A stretch of DNA of 64,000 nucleotides from an uncultured Litoreibacter sp. (lineage in GTDB: Bacteria; Pseudomonadota; Alphaproteobacteria; Rhodobacterales; Rhodobacteraceae), in contig CANLOU010000002.1 in the NCBI GenBank assembly GCA_947492995.1, forward strand, positions 434,001-498,000, read 5' to 3'. The position numbers were made by a program, and so were the translations under genes. Under the pieces are notes generated by a model. It was not told where the DNA came from. It did no database searches and worked only from the letters and a program-made list of their open reading frames with translations. The first letter of the stretch is position 1. Every line of letters starts with the position of its first letter. This document shows positions 28,396 to 37,176 of the stretch, in pieces.

Positions 28396-29097
28396 ATGAC
28401 GGAAGCCAAAACCATCACCAGCCAGGAGATGCGCGACCTTGAGCGGCGCGCGATTGAAAGCGGTGCCGTGACGGGGTTGGAGCTGATGGAACGCGCAGGC
28501 GCTGGCGTTGTCGAGGCGATCTTTGAGGAATGGCCGGAGTATTCAGAAGGCGGGCGGACTGCCTTTGTCCTTTGCGGTCCGGGAAACAACGGAGGCGATG
28601 GGTTTGTCATCGCACGTTTACTCAGAGAACGGGGTTGGCACGTCGAGGTTTTCCTTTTTGGTGCCATAGAGAAGCTCCCTGTCGACGCACGCACCAACGC
28701 GCAGCGTTGGACCGCTTTGGGTGAGATTCACTCTCTATCAGAAGAATTCTTTGAGTGCCTCAATCGCTACTTTGAGAAGTGCCGTGAGCTAAAGCCAGAC
28801 GTAATGATTGACGCTCTTTTCGGAATCGGTTTGTCCCGCAGTTTGCCCCACATTCTGACCGATATTCTGGACGATTGGAGTTCAGAATTTGATTGGGACG
28901 GGTTCACGAGGTACCTCGCAGTCGACATTCCAAGTGGTCTGGATGCCGATACTGGAGTGTTGGTTGGCCATGAGCCAGAATGGTTTGCCCCCGAAGTCCA
29001 TCTCACCATCACCTTTCATGCCCTAAAGCCAGGTCACAAAAAGGGCGATGGACCTGACTTCTGCGGCAAGATCGTTGTGAAGGATATTGGTCTATGA
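28396..29097 (+). CDS. nnrE: NAD(P)H-hydrate epimerase (YjeF N-terminal domain), stand-alone
   Basis: 233 residues. Family motifs: LERRAIESGAVTGLELMERAGAGVVEAI, FVLCGPGNNGGDGFVIARLL (nucleotide loop), VMIDALFGIGLSR with catalytic Asp, and VDIPSGLDADTG. It epimerises R- and S-forms of damaged NAD(P)H hydrate so that the dehydratase can repair them. In most bacteria the epimerase is fused to the dehydratase as one YjeF/Nnr protein; here it is a separate gene overlapping nnrD by four bases (ATGA). The middle of the gene (about 28640-29000) is clearly richer in A/T than its neighbours and encodes an atypical acidic/aromatic insert. Confidence 0.9.
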   Translation: MTEAKTITSQEMRDLERRAIESGAVTGLELMERAGAGVVEAIFEEWPEYSEGGRTAFVLCGPGNNGGDGFVIARLLRERGWHVEVFLFGAIEKLPVDARTNAQRWTALGEIHSLSEEFFECLNRYFEKCRELKPDVMIDALFGIGLSRSLPHILTDILDDWSSEFDWDGFTRYLAVDIPSGLDADTGVLVGHEPEWFAPEVHLTITFHALKPGHKKGDGPDFCGKIVVKDIGL

Positions 29098-29930
29098 CCC
29101 AGTCTAAGCTCTCTGCCGCGCAAGTGGACGTGCTCTGCAAGCGCTCTCACCAGCATAAATATGACCACGGGCATCTACTGGTCCTCTCCGGCCCGCGCCA
29201 CCAAACGGGTGCTGCGCGGCTTGCGGCGATCTCTGCGCTGCGGGTCGGCGCGGGGCTGGTCACCATGGGCGCGACGGAGCGGACGTTGCCGGAGCTGGCG
29301 GCGCATTGCACCGAAGTCATGCTGGCGCAGATCGAGACGGGCGCGGCGCTGTCAGCGATGTTGGAGGCGGATGCGCGGATCAACGCGCTGTGCACCGGGC
29401 CGGGGCTGCGGGTGGACCGGCACGGGGGCGATTTGGTGATGCACGCGCTGCAAAGTAAACGGGCTTGCGTGCTGGACGCGGATGCGCTGACGCTGATTGC
29501 GCAGGATCCGATTTTGCGCCGCGATCTGCATGGCAGCTGCGTGCTGACCCCGCACATGGGCGAGTTTGCGCGGCTGTTTCCCGAGATTGCGGTGGATGAC
29601 AAAGCCAAAGCGGCGCAGGCGGCGGCGGAGGACGTGGGATGCGTGGTCTTGCTGAAAGGCGCGCAGACGGTGATTGCGGCACCGGGCGTTCAGCCCGCGA
29701 CGATTGACAGCTCCAAAACGAAAACCGCCCCCTGGCTGGCGACAGCGGGGGCGGGGGATGTGTTGGCGGGCCTGATTGCAGGCGTCATGGCTCGGGGGAT
29801 AGAGCCTGGCGAGGCGGCGCGAATTGGCGCGGTGCTGCATGTGCTTGCCGCGGGCGCCAAAGGGCCGGGGCTTATTGCGGGCGACTTGCCTGACCTGCTG
29901 CCGCAGGTCTTCCGTGAGTTGGGGCTTTAG
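29094..29930 (+). CDS. nnrD: ADP-dependent NAD(P)H-hydrate dehydratase (YjeF C-terminal domain), stand-alone
   Basis: 278 residues with the ribokinase-like dehydratase signature: HQHKYDHGHLLVLSGPRHQTGAARLAA at the N-terminus, CTGPGLRVDRHG, VLDADALTL, VLTPHMGEFARLF, VVLLKGAQTVIAAP and ATAGAGDVLAGLIAGVMARG near the C-terminus. It converts S-NAD(P)HX back to NAD(P)H with ADP or ATP. It is co-translated with nnrE (four-base overlap) and is noticeably more GC-rich than it. The stop overlaps by four bases the stop of the convergent Hint-domain gene. Confidence 0.93.
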   Translation: MTQSKLSAAQVDVLCKRSHQHKYDHGHLLVLSGPRHQTGAARLAAISALRVGAGLVTMGATERTLPELAAHCTEVMLAQIETGAALSAMLEADARINALCTGPGLRVDRHGGDLVMHALQSKRACVLDADALTLIAQDPILRRDLHGSCVLTPHMGEFARLFPEIAVDDKAKAAQAAAEDVGCVVLLKGAQTVIAAPGVQPATIDSSKTKTAPWLATAGAGDVLAGLIAGVMARGIEPGEAARIGAVLHVLAAGAKGPGLIAGDLPDLLPQVFRELGL

Positions 29931-30439
29931 GCCGCCTCTGCGAAGTCCAGAGCGTCAACCGACGCAGCGGTCAGCTTGGAAATGATCTCAACGCCATCGG
30001 CGTAGAAGACTTCCTCGCCGTCGAAGCGCAGCTCGAAAACGGAGTGATCGGACACGTTCTCTTCTTCAGAGATGTATTTGCCGTCGACCATGCGTGCGAT
30101 TGGAATGATAACCGCGTCGCGGCCAAATAGGACCTCGGCGCGCCAGTCGCGGACCATGACTTCCTGATCCGGGGCCATCTTCATTTCGGAGGTTGGGCGC
30201 GAAAAGCCCAATGTGCCCTTGCCGACGGTGATGGCGCGGAATGTGTGAGTGGTGACGGACAGTTCGCGCAAAACGCGCAGCCCGTTGCGGGTGATGATGC
30301 GCTCGCCGGCTTCCAGCTCAGCGATTGGCTTGTAGCCGCTCATCGTCAAAACGTTGCAGTTGCCCAGCAGGCCAGTGATTGGTGCAGCGTTGGTCATTTC
30401 GTTTCCCCCACCGTGAGTTTCAAGCATGTTGGCAGACAT
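29927..30439 (-). CDS. Small Hint-domain protein
   Basis: 170 residues. The central part resembles a Hint (hedgehog/intein) module: GNCNVLTMSGYKPIAELEAGERIITRNGLRVLRELSVTTHTF near residues 27-68 matches the N-terminal Hint block, and MAPDQEVMVRDWRAEVLFGRDAVIIPIARMVDG the later block with the expected PDQ/H-like turn. Hint modules can self-splice or cleave; Rhodobacteraceae carry many such domains of unknown role. No export signal, calcium-binding repeat or partner domain is present. ATG at 30439 follows GGAGAAAG; a longer reading from 30496 is less likely. Function unknown. Confidence 0.7.
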   Translation of the reverse strand: MSANMLETHGGGNEMTNAAPITGLLGNCNVLTMSGYKPIAELEAGERIITRNGLRVLRELSVTTHTFRAITVGKGTLGFSRPTSEMKMAPDQEVMVRDWRAEVLFGRDAVIIPIARMVDGKYISEEENVSDHSVFELRFDGEEVFYADGVEIISKLTAASVDALDFAEAA

Positions 30440-30484
30440 TGGCTTTCTCCGGTTTAATGTTTCGATAAGGATTGATCGCCGCCA

Positions 30485-30519
30485 ATTGGGGCGCAAATCG
30501 GGCAGACCTGTGCCCCAAT
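30485..30519. repeat. Inverted repeat upstream of the Hint gene
   Basis: ATTGGGGC (30485-30492) and GCCCCAAT (30512-30519) are perfect 8-bp arms separated by 19 nt, in the 232-bp gap between the Hint gene and tRNA-Leu. Role unknown; it could be a leader stem or an operator. Nothing else stands out in this gap. Confidence 0.4.
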
Positions 30520-30671
30520 GCGGGCAATGTCAGGATCATTTCAGGGCCAAACCGGACCGAGGGCACAAATACAGTCCCTTTTTAGACCATTTTTGGCTCG
30601 CATCCCTCAGGCACCTTTGCTAATGACACGCCAACTCAGCCGCAGGTCTTCTTGCGGCTGTGAAAGTTTTT

Positions 30672-30756
30672 GCGGGTGTGGCGGAATTGGTAGACGCACC
30701 AGATTTAGGTTCTGGCGCCGCAAGGCGTGGGGGTTCAAGTCCCTTCACCCGCACCA
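30672..30756 (+). tRNA. tRNA-Leu (anticodon UAG)
   Basis: 85 nt with encoded CCA. The acceptor stem pairs GCGGGTG (30672-30678) with CACCCGC (30746-30752), followed by A and CCA. The anticodon stem CCAGA/TCTGG encloses the loop TTTAGGT, giving anticodon TAG at 30706-30708. A long variable arm (CGCCGCAAGGCG) and the T arm GGGGGTTCAAGTCCC are typical of a class II leucine tRNA. It reads CUA and, by wobble, other CUN codons. It lies 25 bp upstream of tig on the same strand. Confidence 0.96.
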
Positions 30757-30781
30757 TGACTATATATAAGGACGGACACAC

Positions 30782-32119
30782 ATGGCGGTCACCGAGACTC
30801 TGAACGAAGGCCTCAAGCGCGGCTACACCATCGACATCCCGGCAGCAGACCTGGATGCCAAGGTCAACGAAAAGCTGCTTGAAGCGCAGCCCGACGTCGA
30901 AATGAAGGGCTTCCGCAAAGGCAAAGTCCCGATGGCGCTGCTGAAGAAAAACTTTGGCGACCGCGTGATGGGCGAAGCCCTGCAGGAAACCATCGACGGC
31001 GCGATGTCCGAGCATTTCGAGAAAAGCGGCGACCGCCCTGCGATGCAGCCCGAAATGAAGATGGAAGGCGAGGACTGGAAGCCCGGCGACGACGTCAAAG
31101 TGAACGTGTCCTACGAAACGCTGCCGGAAATTCCCGACGTGGACATGAAGAAGATCAAGCTGGAGCGCATGGTCGTCAAAGCCGAGAAGAAAGACGTGGA
31201 CGAGGCACTGAGCAACCTTGCCGAGACCGCGCAGAACTTTGAGGACCGCAAGAAGGGCTCCAAATCCAAAGACGGTGACCAAGTGGTTATCGACTTCCTT
31301 GGCAAAGTGGACGGCGAGGCCTTTGAAGGTGGCGCTGCGGAAGATTACCCGCTGGTGCTGGGCTCGAACTCCTTCATTCCGGGCTTTGAAGAGCAGCTTG
31401 TTGGCGCGAAAGCGGGCGACGACGTAGAAGTTAAGGTCGACTTCCCCGCCGAATACCAAGCCGAGCATCTGGCCGGCAAAGCCGCGATCTTTGAATGCAA
31501 AATCAAAGCCGTCAAAGAGCCCAAAGCCGCCGAGCTGAACGACGAGCTGGCCAAACAGTTCGGCGCCGAAGACCTCAAAGCGCTGACCGCGCAGGTCGAA
31601 GAGCGTCTGGAAGCCGAATATGTCGGCGCCTCGCGCGCGGTGATGAAGCGCAAACTGCTCGACGAGCTGGATAAGTTGGTAAAATTTGAATTGCCTCCGT
31701 CGCTTGTTGACGCGGAAGCGGGCCAGATTGCGCACCAGCTGTGGCACGAAGACAATCCTGAGGTTCAGGGCCACGACCATCCCGAGATCGAGACCACCGA
31801 CGAGCACAAAGCACTGGCGGAGCGCCGGGTGCGTTTGGGCCTGTTGCTGGCCGAGCTTGGTCAGAAAAACGAGATCGAAGTGACCGACGCCGAGATGACG
31901 CAAGCCATCATGAACCAAGCGCGTCAGTACCGCGGCCAAGAGCGCGAATTCTTTGAATTCGTTCAGAAAAACGCCCAGATGCAGCAGCAAATGCGCGCCC
32001 CGATCTTTGAAGACAAGGTCGTGGATTACGTGTTTGAGCTGGCCGACATCAAAGACAAGAAGGTCAAGAAAGCCGACCTTGAAAAAGCTGTCGAAGCATT
32101 GGATGACGACGCCGCATAA
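30782..32119 (+). CDS. tig: Trigger factor, ribosome-associated chaperone
   Basis: 445 residues. The N-terminal ribosome-binding domain has the signature [17 protein letters not shown] near residues 42-58. The middle FKBP-type peptidyl-prolyl isomerase domain spans about 155-245 ([50 protein letters not shown]), and the helical C-terminal chaperone domain ends with an acidic/basic coil. It binds nascent chains at the ribosome exit. In many bacteria tig precedes clpP-clpX; here those genes lie 24 kb away. A strong terminator follows. Confidence 0.97.
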   Translation: MAVTETLNEGLKRGYTIDIPAADLDAKVNEKLLEAQPDVEMKGFRKGKVPMALLKKNFGDRVMGEALQETIDGAMSEHFEKSGDRPAMQPEMKMEGEDWKPGDDVKVNVSYETLPEIPDVDMKKIKLERMVVKAEKKDVDEALSNLAETAQNFEDRKKGSKSKDGDQVVIDFLGKVDGEAFEGGAAEDYPLVLGSNSFIPGFEEQLVGAKAGDDVEVKVDFPAEYQAEHLAGKAAIFECKIKAVKEPKAAELNDELAKQFGAEDLKALTAQVEERLEAEYVGASRAVMKRKLLDELDKLVKFELPPSLVDAEAGQIAHQLWHEDNPEVQGHDHPEIETTDEHKALAERRVRLGLLLAELGQKNEIEVTDAEMTQAIMNQARQYRGQEREFFEFVQKNAQMQQQMRAPIFEDKVVDYVFELADIKDKKVKKADLEKAVEALDDDAA

Positions 32120-32145
32120 AGCGCGCTCACATCGCCGAAAATCAG

Positions 32146-32176
32146 AAAGGCCAATCCTTGGGGGTTGGCCTTTTTT
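32146..32176 (+). terminator. Intrinsic terminator after tig
   Basis: AAAGGCCAA (32146-32154) pairs with TTGGCCTTT (32165-32173) and runs into a six-T tract. It lies 27 bp after the tig stop. Confidence 0.92.
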
Positions 32177-32285
32177 CGTGCCGGGCCATCTTGAAGACGC
32201 CCCTAAATGGGCCGAACAGTGCTGAAGTTTTGCCCCAATTGAGCGTCAACCTGTCCTTAACAACATAGCGTTTAGGGACGGTCGC

Positions 32286-32885
32286 ATGGCACTTGCTGAT
32301 TACGGATTTGACACAACTTTCGAGGGCACCGTTGAGGAAGCCCCGATTTCGCTTTCGCTTGATGAAAAGACCACCCGCACCGGGTACCGGGTCCGTGCGT
32401 CGGACGCCGCTGCCGGCCTGAAAGCCCGCATCAGCCGCATAATCTTATCGACCGCATTGTCCGCGACCGGGCTTTATCTGCTGTTCAAGGGCGGCTCTAT
32501 CGTCTCTGCCGATGCCACTGGTGCCTGGCTGCTGACGCCCATCGCGCTGTATCTAATGGCGTCTGGCCTGTTTTGGATGATGACCCTGCTGCGCCGCCCG
32601 CAAGAATTGCAGGTCGACCAACGGGGCCGCTGCTTCCATCTTATCAAACGCAACCTGCGCGGGCAGGAACGCAAACGCGAAACGATCCGCTTTGAGGAAG
32701 TCGTCAAAATCAACCTGATCGACAACCTGCCGTCTCTGGACATGCGCGCAAGCTCCATGAACTGGAATATGGGCCGGATCGACATCACATGGCGTCAAAC
32801 CCAGGTTCTGCCAATGGTCAGCGGCGACGTCGCTGAGTTGGAGCCGCTCTTGCGCCGTTTGCGCCGCGAAGTGGGCATGGCCTAG
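32286..32885 (+). CDS. Hypothetical two-helix membrane protein
   Basis: A 199-residue protein that I do not recognise by name. Two hydrophobic helices near residues 53-70 (IILSTALSATGLYLLFKGG) and 82-102 (LLTPIALYLMASGLFWMMTLL) form a hairpin, with a hydrophilic N-terminus of 45 residues and a C-terminal domain of about 95 residues that is basic then amphipathic (QELQVDQRGRCFHLIKRNLRG). The topology suggests both ends in the cytoplasm. It is a monocistronic gene bounded by terminators on both sides. Confidence 0.75.
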   Translation: MALADYGFDTTFEGTVEEAPISLSLDEKTTRTGYRVRASDAAAGLKARISRIILSTALSATGLYLLFKGGSIVSADATGAWLLTPIALYLMASGLFWMMTLLRRPQELQVDQRGRCFHLIKRNLRGQERKRETIRFEEVVKINLIDNLPSLDMRASSMNWNMGRIDITWRQTQVLPMVSGDVAELEPLLRRLRREVGMA

Positions 32886-32917
32886 CCTAGGCCGCAGCCA
32901 AAAACCCAAGGACGTCG

Positions 32918-32947
32918 AAACCCTGCTTGATCCAAGCGGGGTTTTTT
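32918..32947 (+). terminator. Intrinsic terminator after the hypothetical membrane protein
   Basis: CCCTGCTTG (32921-32929) pairs with CAAGCGGGG (32933-32941) with one T-G wobble, followed by a six-T tract. Confidence 0.88.
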
Positions 32948-32979
32948 GTGCCTAAGCGTGGGGCAGGGCGCAGGGCACG

Positions 32980-33010
32980 AAAAAGGCCGCCCCGATGCGG
33001 AGCGGCCTTC
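32980..33010 (-). terminator. Intrinsic terminator after rplI
   Basis: On the minus strand AAGGCCGC and GCGGCCTT form an 8-bp stem followed by TTTTC, 24 bp after the rplI stop. It ends the rpsF-rpsR-rplI transcript. Confidence 0.88.
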
Positions 33011-33033
33011 TTAATTTCAAAAGTGCGGGAGGT

Positions 33034-33666
33034 TTAGTCCTCGTCAGAGGCTTCTTCTTCCGCAGGGGCGTCTTCGGCAACGGCCTCTGCAATCGCGTCG
33101 TCCTCGGATGCGGCAGCGCCGATATCATCGAACAACTCGGCAATTTCGAATTCGGCTTCGGCTTCTTCTTCAGCAGCCAATTCCTGGATCGATTTGCCGG
33201 ACGCTTGCAATTCAGCTTCTTCGACCGACCGTGCTACGTTCAGCGTGAAGGTCGCGTCAACTTCGGGGTGCAGCGACGCGATCACGTCATGCAGGCCCAG
33301 ATCTTTGATCGGACGTTCCAAAGCCACTTGGCCGCGATCAATCGAGAAGCCTTCGGCGGTCGCAGCTTCAGCGGCGTCACGTGTGGTGACGGAGCCGTAG
33401 AGCGAGCCCGAATCGGAGGCCTGACGAATGATAACGAACTGCTGGCCGCCAAGTTTGTCAGCCAATGCTTCGGCTTCTTTCTTAGTTTCCAGGTTGCGTG
33501 CTTCCAGCTGTGCTTTTTGCGCGTCGAACTGAGCTTTGTTGGCGTCAGTTGCGTTCATCGCTTTGCCTTGGGGCAGCAGGTAGTTGCGCGCGAAGCCGGG
33601 CTTCACATCCACAACATCGCCCATTTGGCCAAGCTTTGCGACGCGTTCCATAAGGATAACTTGCAT
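33034..33666 (-). CDS. rplI: 50S ribosomal protein L9 with long acidic C-terminal extension
   Basis: 210 residues, against about 150 in most bacteria. Residues 1-150 are ordinary L9 ([36 protein letters not shown] at the 23S rRNA-binding end). The last 55-60 residues are almost entirely acidic or alanine ([20 protein letters not shown] and further Glu/Asp clusters). Such acidic tails occur in several Rhodobacteraceae L9 proteins; their role is not known to me. It is the last gene of the rpsF-rpsR-rplI operon, 11 bp after rpsR. Confidence 0.96.
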   Translation of the reverse strand: MQVILMERVAKLGQMGDVVDVKPGFARNYLLPQGKAMNATDANKAQFDAQKAQLEARNLETKKEAEALADKLGGQQFVIIRQASDSGSLYGSVTTRDAAEAATAEGFSIDRGQVALERPIKDLGLHDVIASLHPEVDATFTLNVARSVEEAELQASGKSIQELAAEEEAEAEFEIAELFDDIGAAASEDDAIAEAVAEDAPAEEEASDED

Positions 33667-33677
33667 GTGCTTGCCCC

Positions 33678-33905
33678 TTATTTCACTGCGTATGGCAGCA
33701 GGGCCAAGAAACGCGCACGTTTGATGGCACGGGCCAGCGCACGTTGGTTTTTGGCGCCCACAGCGGTGATGCGGGAGGGCACGATCTTGCCACGCTCAGA
33801 GATGTAGCGTTGCAGGGTACGTGTGTCTTTGTAGTCGATCTTGGGAGCGTTATCGCCCTCAAACGGATCCGACTTACGACGGCGGAAAAATGGTTTTGCA
33901 GCCAT
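33678..33905 (-). CDS. rpsR: 30S ribosomal protein S18
   Basis: 75 residues, typical S18. Motifs: [69 protein letters not shown]. It binds S6 on the platform of the small subunit, and the two genes are adjacent here (29 bp apart). GGAGATAAATC precedes the start. Confidence 0.98.
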   Translation of the reverse strand: MAAKPFFRRRKSDPFEGDNAPKIDYKDTRTLQRYISERGKIVPSRITAVGAKNQRALARAIKRARFLALLPYAVK

Positions 33906-33934
33906 GATTTATCTCCTGTTCTTAAAGTCGAATG

Positions 33935-34285
33935 TTACGTGCGGGGACGGCGTTCACGCTCGTCGCGCTTCTGCATCTGAACCGAGGGGCCTTCTTCGTG
34001 CTCGTCGACCTTGATGGTCAGAACACGCATGACATCGTCATGCAGGCGCATCAGGCGTTCCATTTCCTGCACGGCAGGCGCCGGTGCGTCGGAACGGACA
34101 TAGGCGTAGTGGCCTTTGCGGTTCTTGTTGATCTTGTAGGCCATCGTTTTGAGGCCCCAATACTCGTGCTCGACCATCTTGCCGCCATTGTCCGCAAGGA
34201 CGGCGCCGAAATGTTCGATCAGACCTTCCGCTTGCGCGTTGGACAGGTCTTGGCGCGAGATAAACACGTGCTCATACAAAGGCAT
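33935..34285 (-). CDS. rpsF: 30S ribosomal protein S6
   Basis: 116 residues, typical S6: PLYEHVFISRQDLSNAQAEGLIEHFG at the N-terminus, GLKTMAYKINKNRKGHYAYVRSDAPAPAVQEMERLMRLHDDVMRVLTIKVDE in the core, and a basic Arg-rich tail (DERERRPRT). ATG at 34285 was chosen because the conserved start MPLYEHV lies there; upstream in-frame sequence is not S6-like. First gene of the S6-S18-L9 operon. The 265-bp region before it, shared with the divergent yceI-type gene, must hold promoters for both; I see no clear operator. Confidence 0.97.
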   Translation of the reverse strand: MPLYEHVFISRQDLSNAQAEGLIEHFGAVLADNGGKMVEHEYWGLKTMAYKINKNRKGHYAYVRSDAPAPAVQEMERLMRLHDDVMRVLTIKVDEHEEGPSVQMQKRDERERRPRT

Positions 34286-34550
34286 GTGCGTACTCCAGTT
34301 TTTACGTGCGTGCTTCAAAGACCGGGATCGACCCCTCCGCGCCCCGGTCACGAGGGGCACCGCAATTGAAAAAGTATCGCGGAGGATGCGCCCTTTTACA
34401 GGCCATGGGGCCACGATCAAGCCTTAAATACAGGCCGTTTGCCGTGATCCGCGTGCGCGCACACAATCTGTTGAACGGCTGCGAATTGCCACGCCTCGCA
34501 AGACCGGTGGATAAGGTAGGCAATAGTTAACCCCGAAAAGGTCCATTCAC

Positions 34551-35123
34551 ATGAAATATCTCGCTCTCGCCGCCGCTTTTGCGATGTCCACCACAGCCGC
34601 TTTCGCGGATGCCGAAAAATACACGCTTGATGCCAGCCATAGCCAAGTTGTATTTACTTACAACCACTTAGGCTTTTCGACCACCTATGGCATGTTCTCC
34701 GGCTTTGAAGGCGAGATCATGTTCGACGCCGACGCGCCGGACGCATCGTCCGTCAACGTCGCGATCCCCGTTAAGTCCATGTTCACCGGCTGGGAGGCCC
34801 GCGAAGGCCATTTCTTCAGCCCCGACTTCCTGAACGCGCAGGATGGCGACATGGTGACATTCGCATCGACCGCCATCGAACTCACCGGCGAGGACACGGC
34901 CAACATCACCGGCGACCTGACCATTCAAGGCACCACCATGCCGGTTGTTTTGGCCGCAAAACTGAACAAAGCGGGCGACAACCCGTTGGCAGGCAAACCG
35001 TGGTTGGGTTTTGACGCGACAACATCGGTGCTGCGCTCTGATTTCGGGCTGGGTGCCTTCGCCCCGGCGGTCAGCGACGAGGTGCAGATCATGATCTCGG
35101 TCGAGGCGCAAAAGGCCGAATAG
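34551..35123 (+). CDS. YceI family periplasmic protein
   Basis: 190 residues with an N-terminal signal peptide ending FADA, followed by a YceI lipocalin-like barrel: YTLDASHSQVVFTYNHLGFSTTYGMFSGFEGEIMFD, VAIPVKSMFTGWEAREGHFFSPDFLNA, MTVTFAS-like and LTIQGTTMPVVLAAKLNKAG blocks. YceI barrels bind polyisoprenoids (a quinone-like chain) in the periplasm. A second YceI domain in this window is fused to cytochrome b561 (37918-39099), so two related lipid-binding proteins lie 3 kb apart. A terminator follows. Confidence 0.92.
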   Translation: MKYLALAAAFAMSTTAAFADAEKYTLDASHSQVVFTYNHLGFSTTYGMFSGFEGEIMFDADAPDASSVNVAIPVKSMFTGWEAREGHFFSPDFLNAQDGDMVTFASTAIELTGEDTANITGDLTIQGTTMPVVLAAKLNKAGDNPLAGKPWLGFDATTSVLRSDFGLGAFAPAVSDEVQIMISVEAQKAE

Positions 35124-35145
35124 GCACAGCTTCCTGATAATCCCT

Positions 35146-35181
35146 GAAAACCCGTCACAGCGTTGCTGCGGCGGGTTTTTT
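35146..35181 (+). terminator. Intrinsic terminator after the YceI gene
   Basis: AAAACCCG and CGGGTTTT arms around a CAGCGTTGCTG inner stem, followed by TTTTTTC. It lies 22 bp after the stop codon. Confidence 0.85.
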
Positions 35182-35275
35182 CTTTGTTATAAGCGGTTGA
35201 CGCATCGAGGCTTCTGCGGCTTCTTGCGATTGACGTATGCATTATAGGGCGCGGGGGCGCCTTTGGGGGGATTTG

Positions 35276-36535
35276 ATGACCGTTTTGGGCTGCATTGCCG
35301 ATGATTTTACCGGAGCCACCGATCTTGCGGGTCTGCTGGCCCGCTCTGGCGCGTCGGTCAACTTGCGCATCGGAACGCCGGACGGCCCACCGGCCGAGAC
35401 CGCCGATTTCGAAGTCATCGCCCTGAAATGCCGCACCGAACCGGTTGCCGAGGCCGTGGCCGAGACCAAAGCCGCATTGGCCTGGCTCAAGCGGACCGGG
35501 GCGGAGCGGTTCTTCTGGAAATATTGTTCCACCTTCGACAGCACCGCACAGGGCAATATCGGCCCGGTGGCCGAGGCGTTGATGGCAGAGCTTGGCGCGG
35601 CGCAGACCATCTATTGCCCGGCATTCCCGGAAAATGGCCGCTCCATCTTCATGGGCAACCTGTTTGTGGGCGAGCAGCCCTTGTCTGAGTCCTCCATGAA
35701 GGACCACCCGCTGACGCCTATGCGCGACAGCAATTTGATGCGGTTGCTGACACCTCAGGTCACGCGGCCCGTTGGGCTGGCCAACCGGCTGGTTGTGGAT
35801 CGTGGCGTGGAAGCTTTGCAAACCAGATTTGCAGATTTGCACAAAGACGGTGTGGCCCATGTGATTGTCGACGCGGTGTCAGATGGCGATTTGACCACCA
35901 TCGCGCGGGCCTGCGCCGATATGAACCTGATGACCGGCGGCAGCGCGGTCGCGATGCCGCTGCCCGCAATCTACCGCGAGCGAGGGGTGCTAGGGGCAGG
36001 GGCGTCGGGGACGCAACACGCAGCCCCTGAGGGGGGCGCGCTGGTGCTGTCGGGCAGCTGTTCTGCCATGACCCGCGCGCAGGTTGCCGCCTATCTTGAG
36101 CAGGCCGACGGCTACCGCTTGGACCCGCTGGAACTGGCCGAGGACGGCGTGGACGCCGCCAGAAACTGGCTGCTCTCCAAACCTGCCGCCGCGCCAAAGA
36201 TCATCTACGCCACGGCTGACCCGAAATCCGTGGGGGCGGCGCAGAACACGCTGGGGGTCGCCCGCGCCGGCAAGCTGGTCGAGGACGCTTTGGCAGATCT
36301 GGCGCAGTTGGCGCGCGACAACGGCACCCGCCGCTTTGTCGTTGCGGGCGGGGAGACCTCGGGTGCGGTCACCAAGGCGCTGAATGTGGACAAGCTGTCC
36401 ATCGGGCGCGAAATCGCGCCGGGTGTGCCGTGGACGTATACGCGCTCAAACGGGCACGCCATCGCGCTGACATTGAAGTCCGGGAACTTCGGGTCCGAAA
36501 ATTTCTTTGCCGACGCGTTGGACATGCTGTCATGA
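35276..36535 (+). CDS. otnK: 3-oxo-tetronate kinase
   Basis: 419 residues of the four-carbon acid sugar kinase family (formerly DUF1537). The N-terminal block VLGCIADDFTGATDLAGLLARSG and FWKYCSTFDSTAQGNIGPVAEALM are substrate-binding signatures; the C-terminal block RFVVAGGETSGAVTKALNV and EIAPGVPWTY is the nucleotide-binding part. It phosphorylates 3-oxo-tetronate to the 4-phosphate in D-erythronate/threonate catabolism. ATG at 35276 follows GGGGGG. The stop overlaps the otnC start by four bases, so the operon otnK-otnC-otnI is translationally coupled. Confidence 0.93.
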   Translation: MTVLGCIADDFTGATDLAGLLARSGASVNLRIGTPDGPPAETADFEVIALKCRTEPVAEAVAETKAALAWLKRTGAERFFWKYCSTFDSTAQGNIGPVAEALMAELGAAQTIYCPAFPENGRSIFMGNLFVGEQPLSESSMKDHPLTPMRDSNLMRLLTPQVTRPVGLANRLVVDRGVEALQTRFADLHKDGVAHVIVDAVSDGDLTTIARACADMNLMTGGSAVAMPLPAIYRERGVLGAGASGTQHAAPEGGALVLSGSCSAMTRAQVAAYLEQADGYRLDPLELAEDGVDAARNWLLSKPAAAPKIIYATADPKSVGAAQNTLGVARAGKLVEDALADLAQLARDNGTRRFVVAGGETSGAVTKALNVDKLSIGREIAPGVPWTYTRSNGHAIALTLKSGNFGSENFFADALDMLS

Positions 36536-37176
36536 GCCCCGAGGCCAAGCTGCGCGACGACATTTGCCTGCTGGCAAAGTCGATGTTTGACAGGGGATTG
36601 ACCGGTGGGTCGTCCGGCAACATCTCGGCCCGCCTAGCTGATGATAGATTACTGGTCACACCGACGGGCAGCTGCTTTGGCAGGCTGGACCCGGGGCGGT
36701 TGGCGGTGCTCGACAATGGCCAACATGTGGACGGCGACGCGCCGACCAAAGAGGTGGCGCTGCATGCCGCGTTTTACGACACCCGCCCGACGGGCGCGGT
36801 GGTGCATCTGCATTCATGCCATTCCGTCGCACTGTCGGTGCTGCCGGACACCGACCCCGACAACATGCTGCCAGCCATCACCGCCTACGGCGTGATGAAG
36901 TTGGGCAAGGTGGCGCTGCTGCCCTATTTCATGCCCGGCGACCCGGCGATGGGCGACGCAATCAAAGGGCTGGCGGGCAAACGCAGCGCCGTTGTGCTGG
37001 CCCATCACGGGCCTGTCGTGGCGGGCAAGGACATTGAAGCGGCGTGCTACGCCATGGAAGAGCTGGAAGAGACCGCCAAATTGGCCCTAATGACACGTGG
37101 CATGACGCCAAACCTTTTAAATGACGCCCAAATCCAAGGGCTTGTGCGTAAATTCGGAGTAGAATGGGATGACTGA
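36532..37176 (+). CDS. otnC: 3-oxo-tetronate 4-phosphate decarboxylase (class II aldolase family)
   Basis: 214 residues of the class II aldolase/adducin family. Motifs: GLTGGSSGNISARLADDRLLVTPTGSCFGRLDPGRLAVLD at the N-terminus and the zinc-binding VHLHSCHSVALSVLP, plus AVVLAHHGPVVAGKDIEAACYAMEELEETA. It decarboxylates 3-oxo-tetronate 4-phosphate to dihydroxyacetone phosphate, feeding glycolysis. ATG at 36532 overlaps the otnK stop; the longer in-frame reading is rejected. It overlaps otnI by eight bases. Confidence 0.92.
   Translation: MSPEAKLRDDICLLAKSMFDRGLTGGSSGNISARLADDRLLVTPTGSCFGRLDPGRLAVLDNGQHVDGDAPTKEVALHAAFYDTRPTGAVVHLHSCHSVALSVLPDTDPDNMLPAITAYGVMKLGKVALLPYFMPGDPAMGDAIKGLAGKRSAVVLAHHGPVVAGKDIEAACYAMEELEETAKLALMTRGMTPNLLNDAQIQGLVRKFGVEWDD

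Noticed and set aside
30620-31990. A 456-codon minus-strand open frame opposite tig and tRNA-Leu
   Set aside because: Antisense shadow; it also runs through the tRNA.
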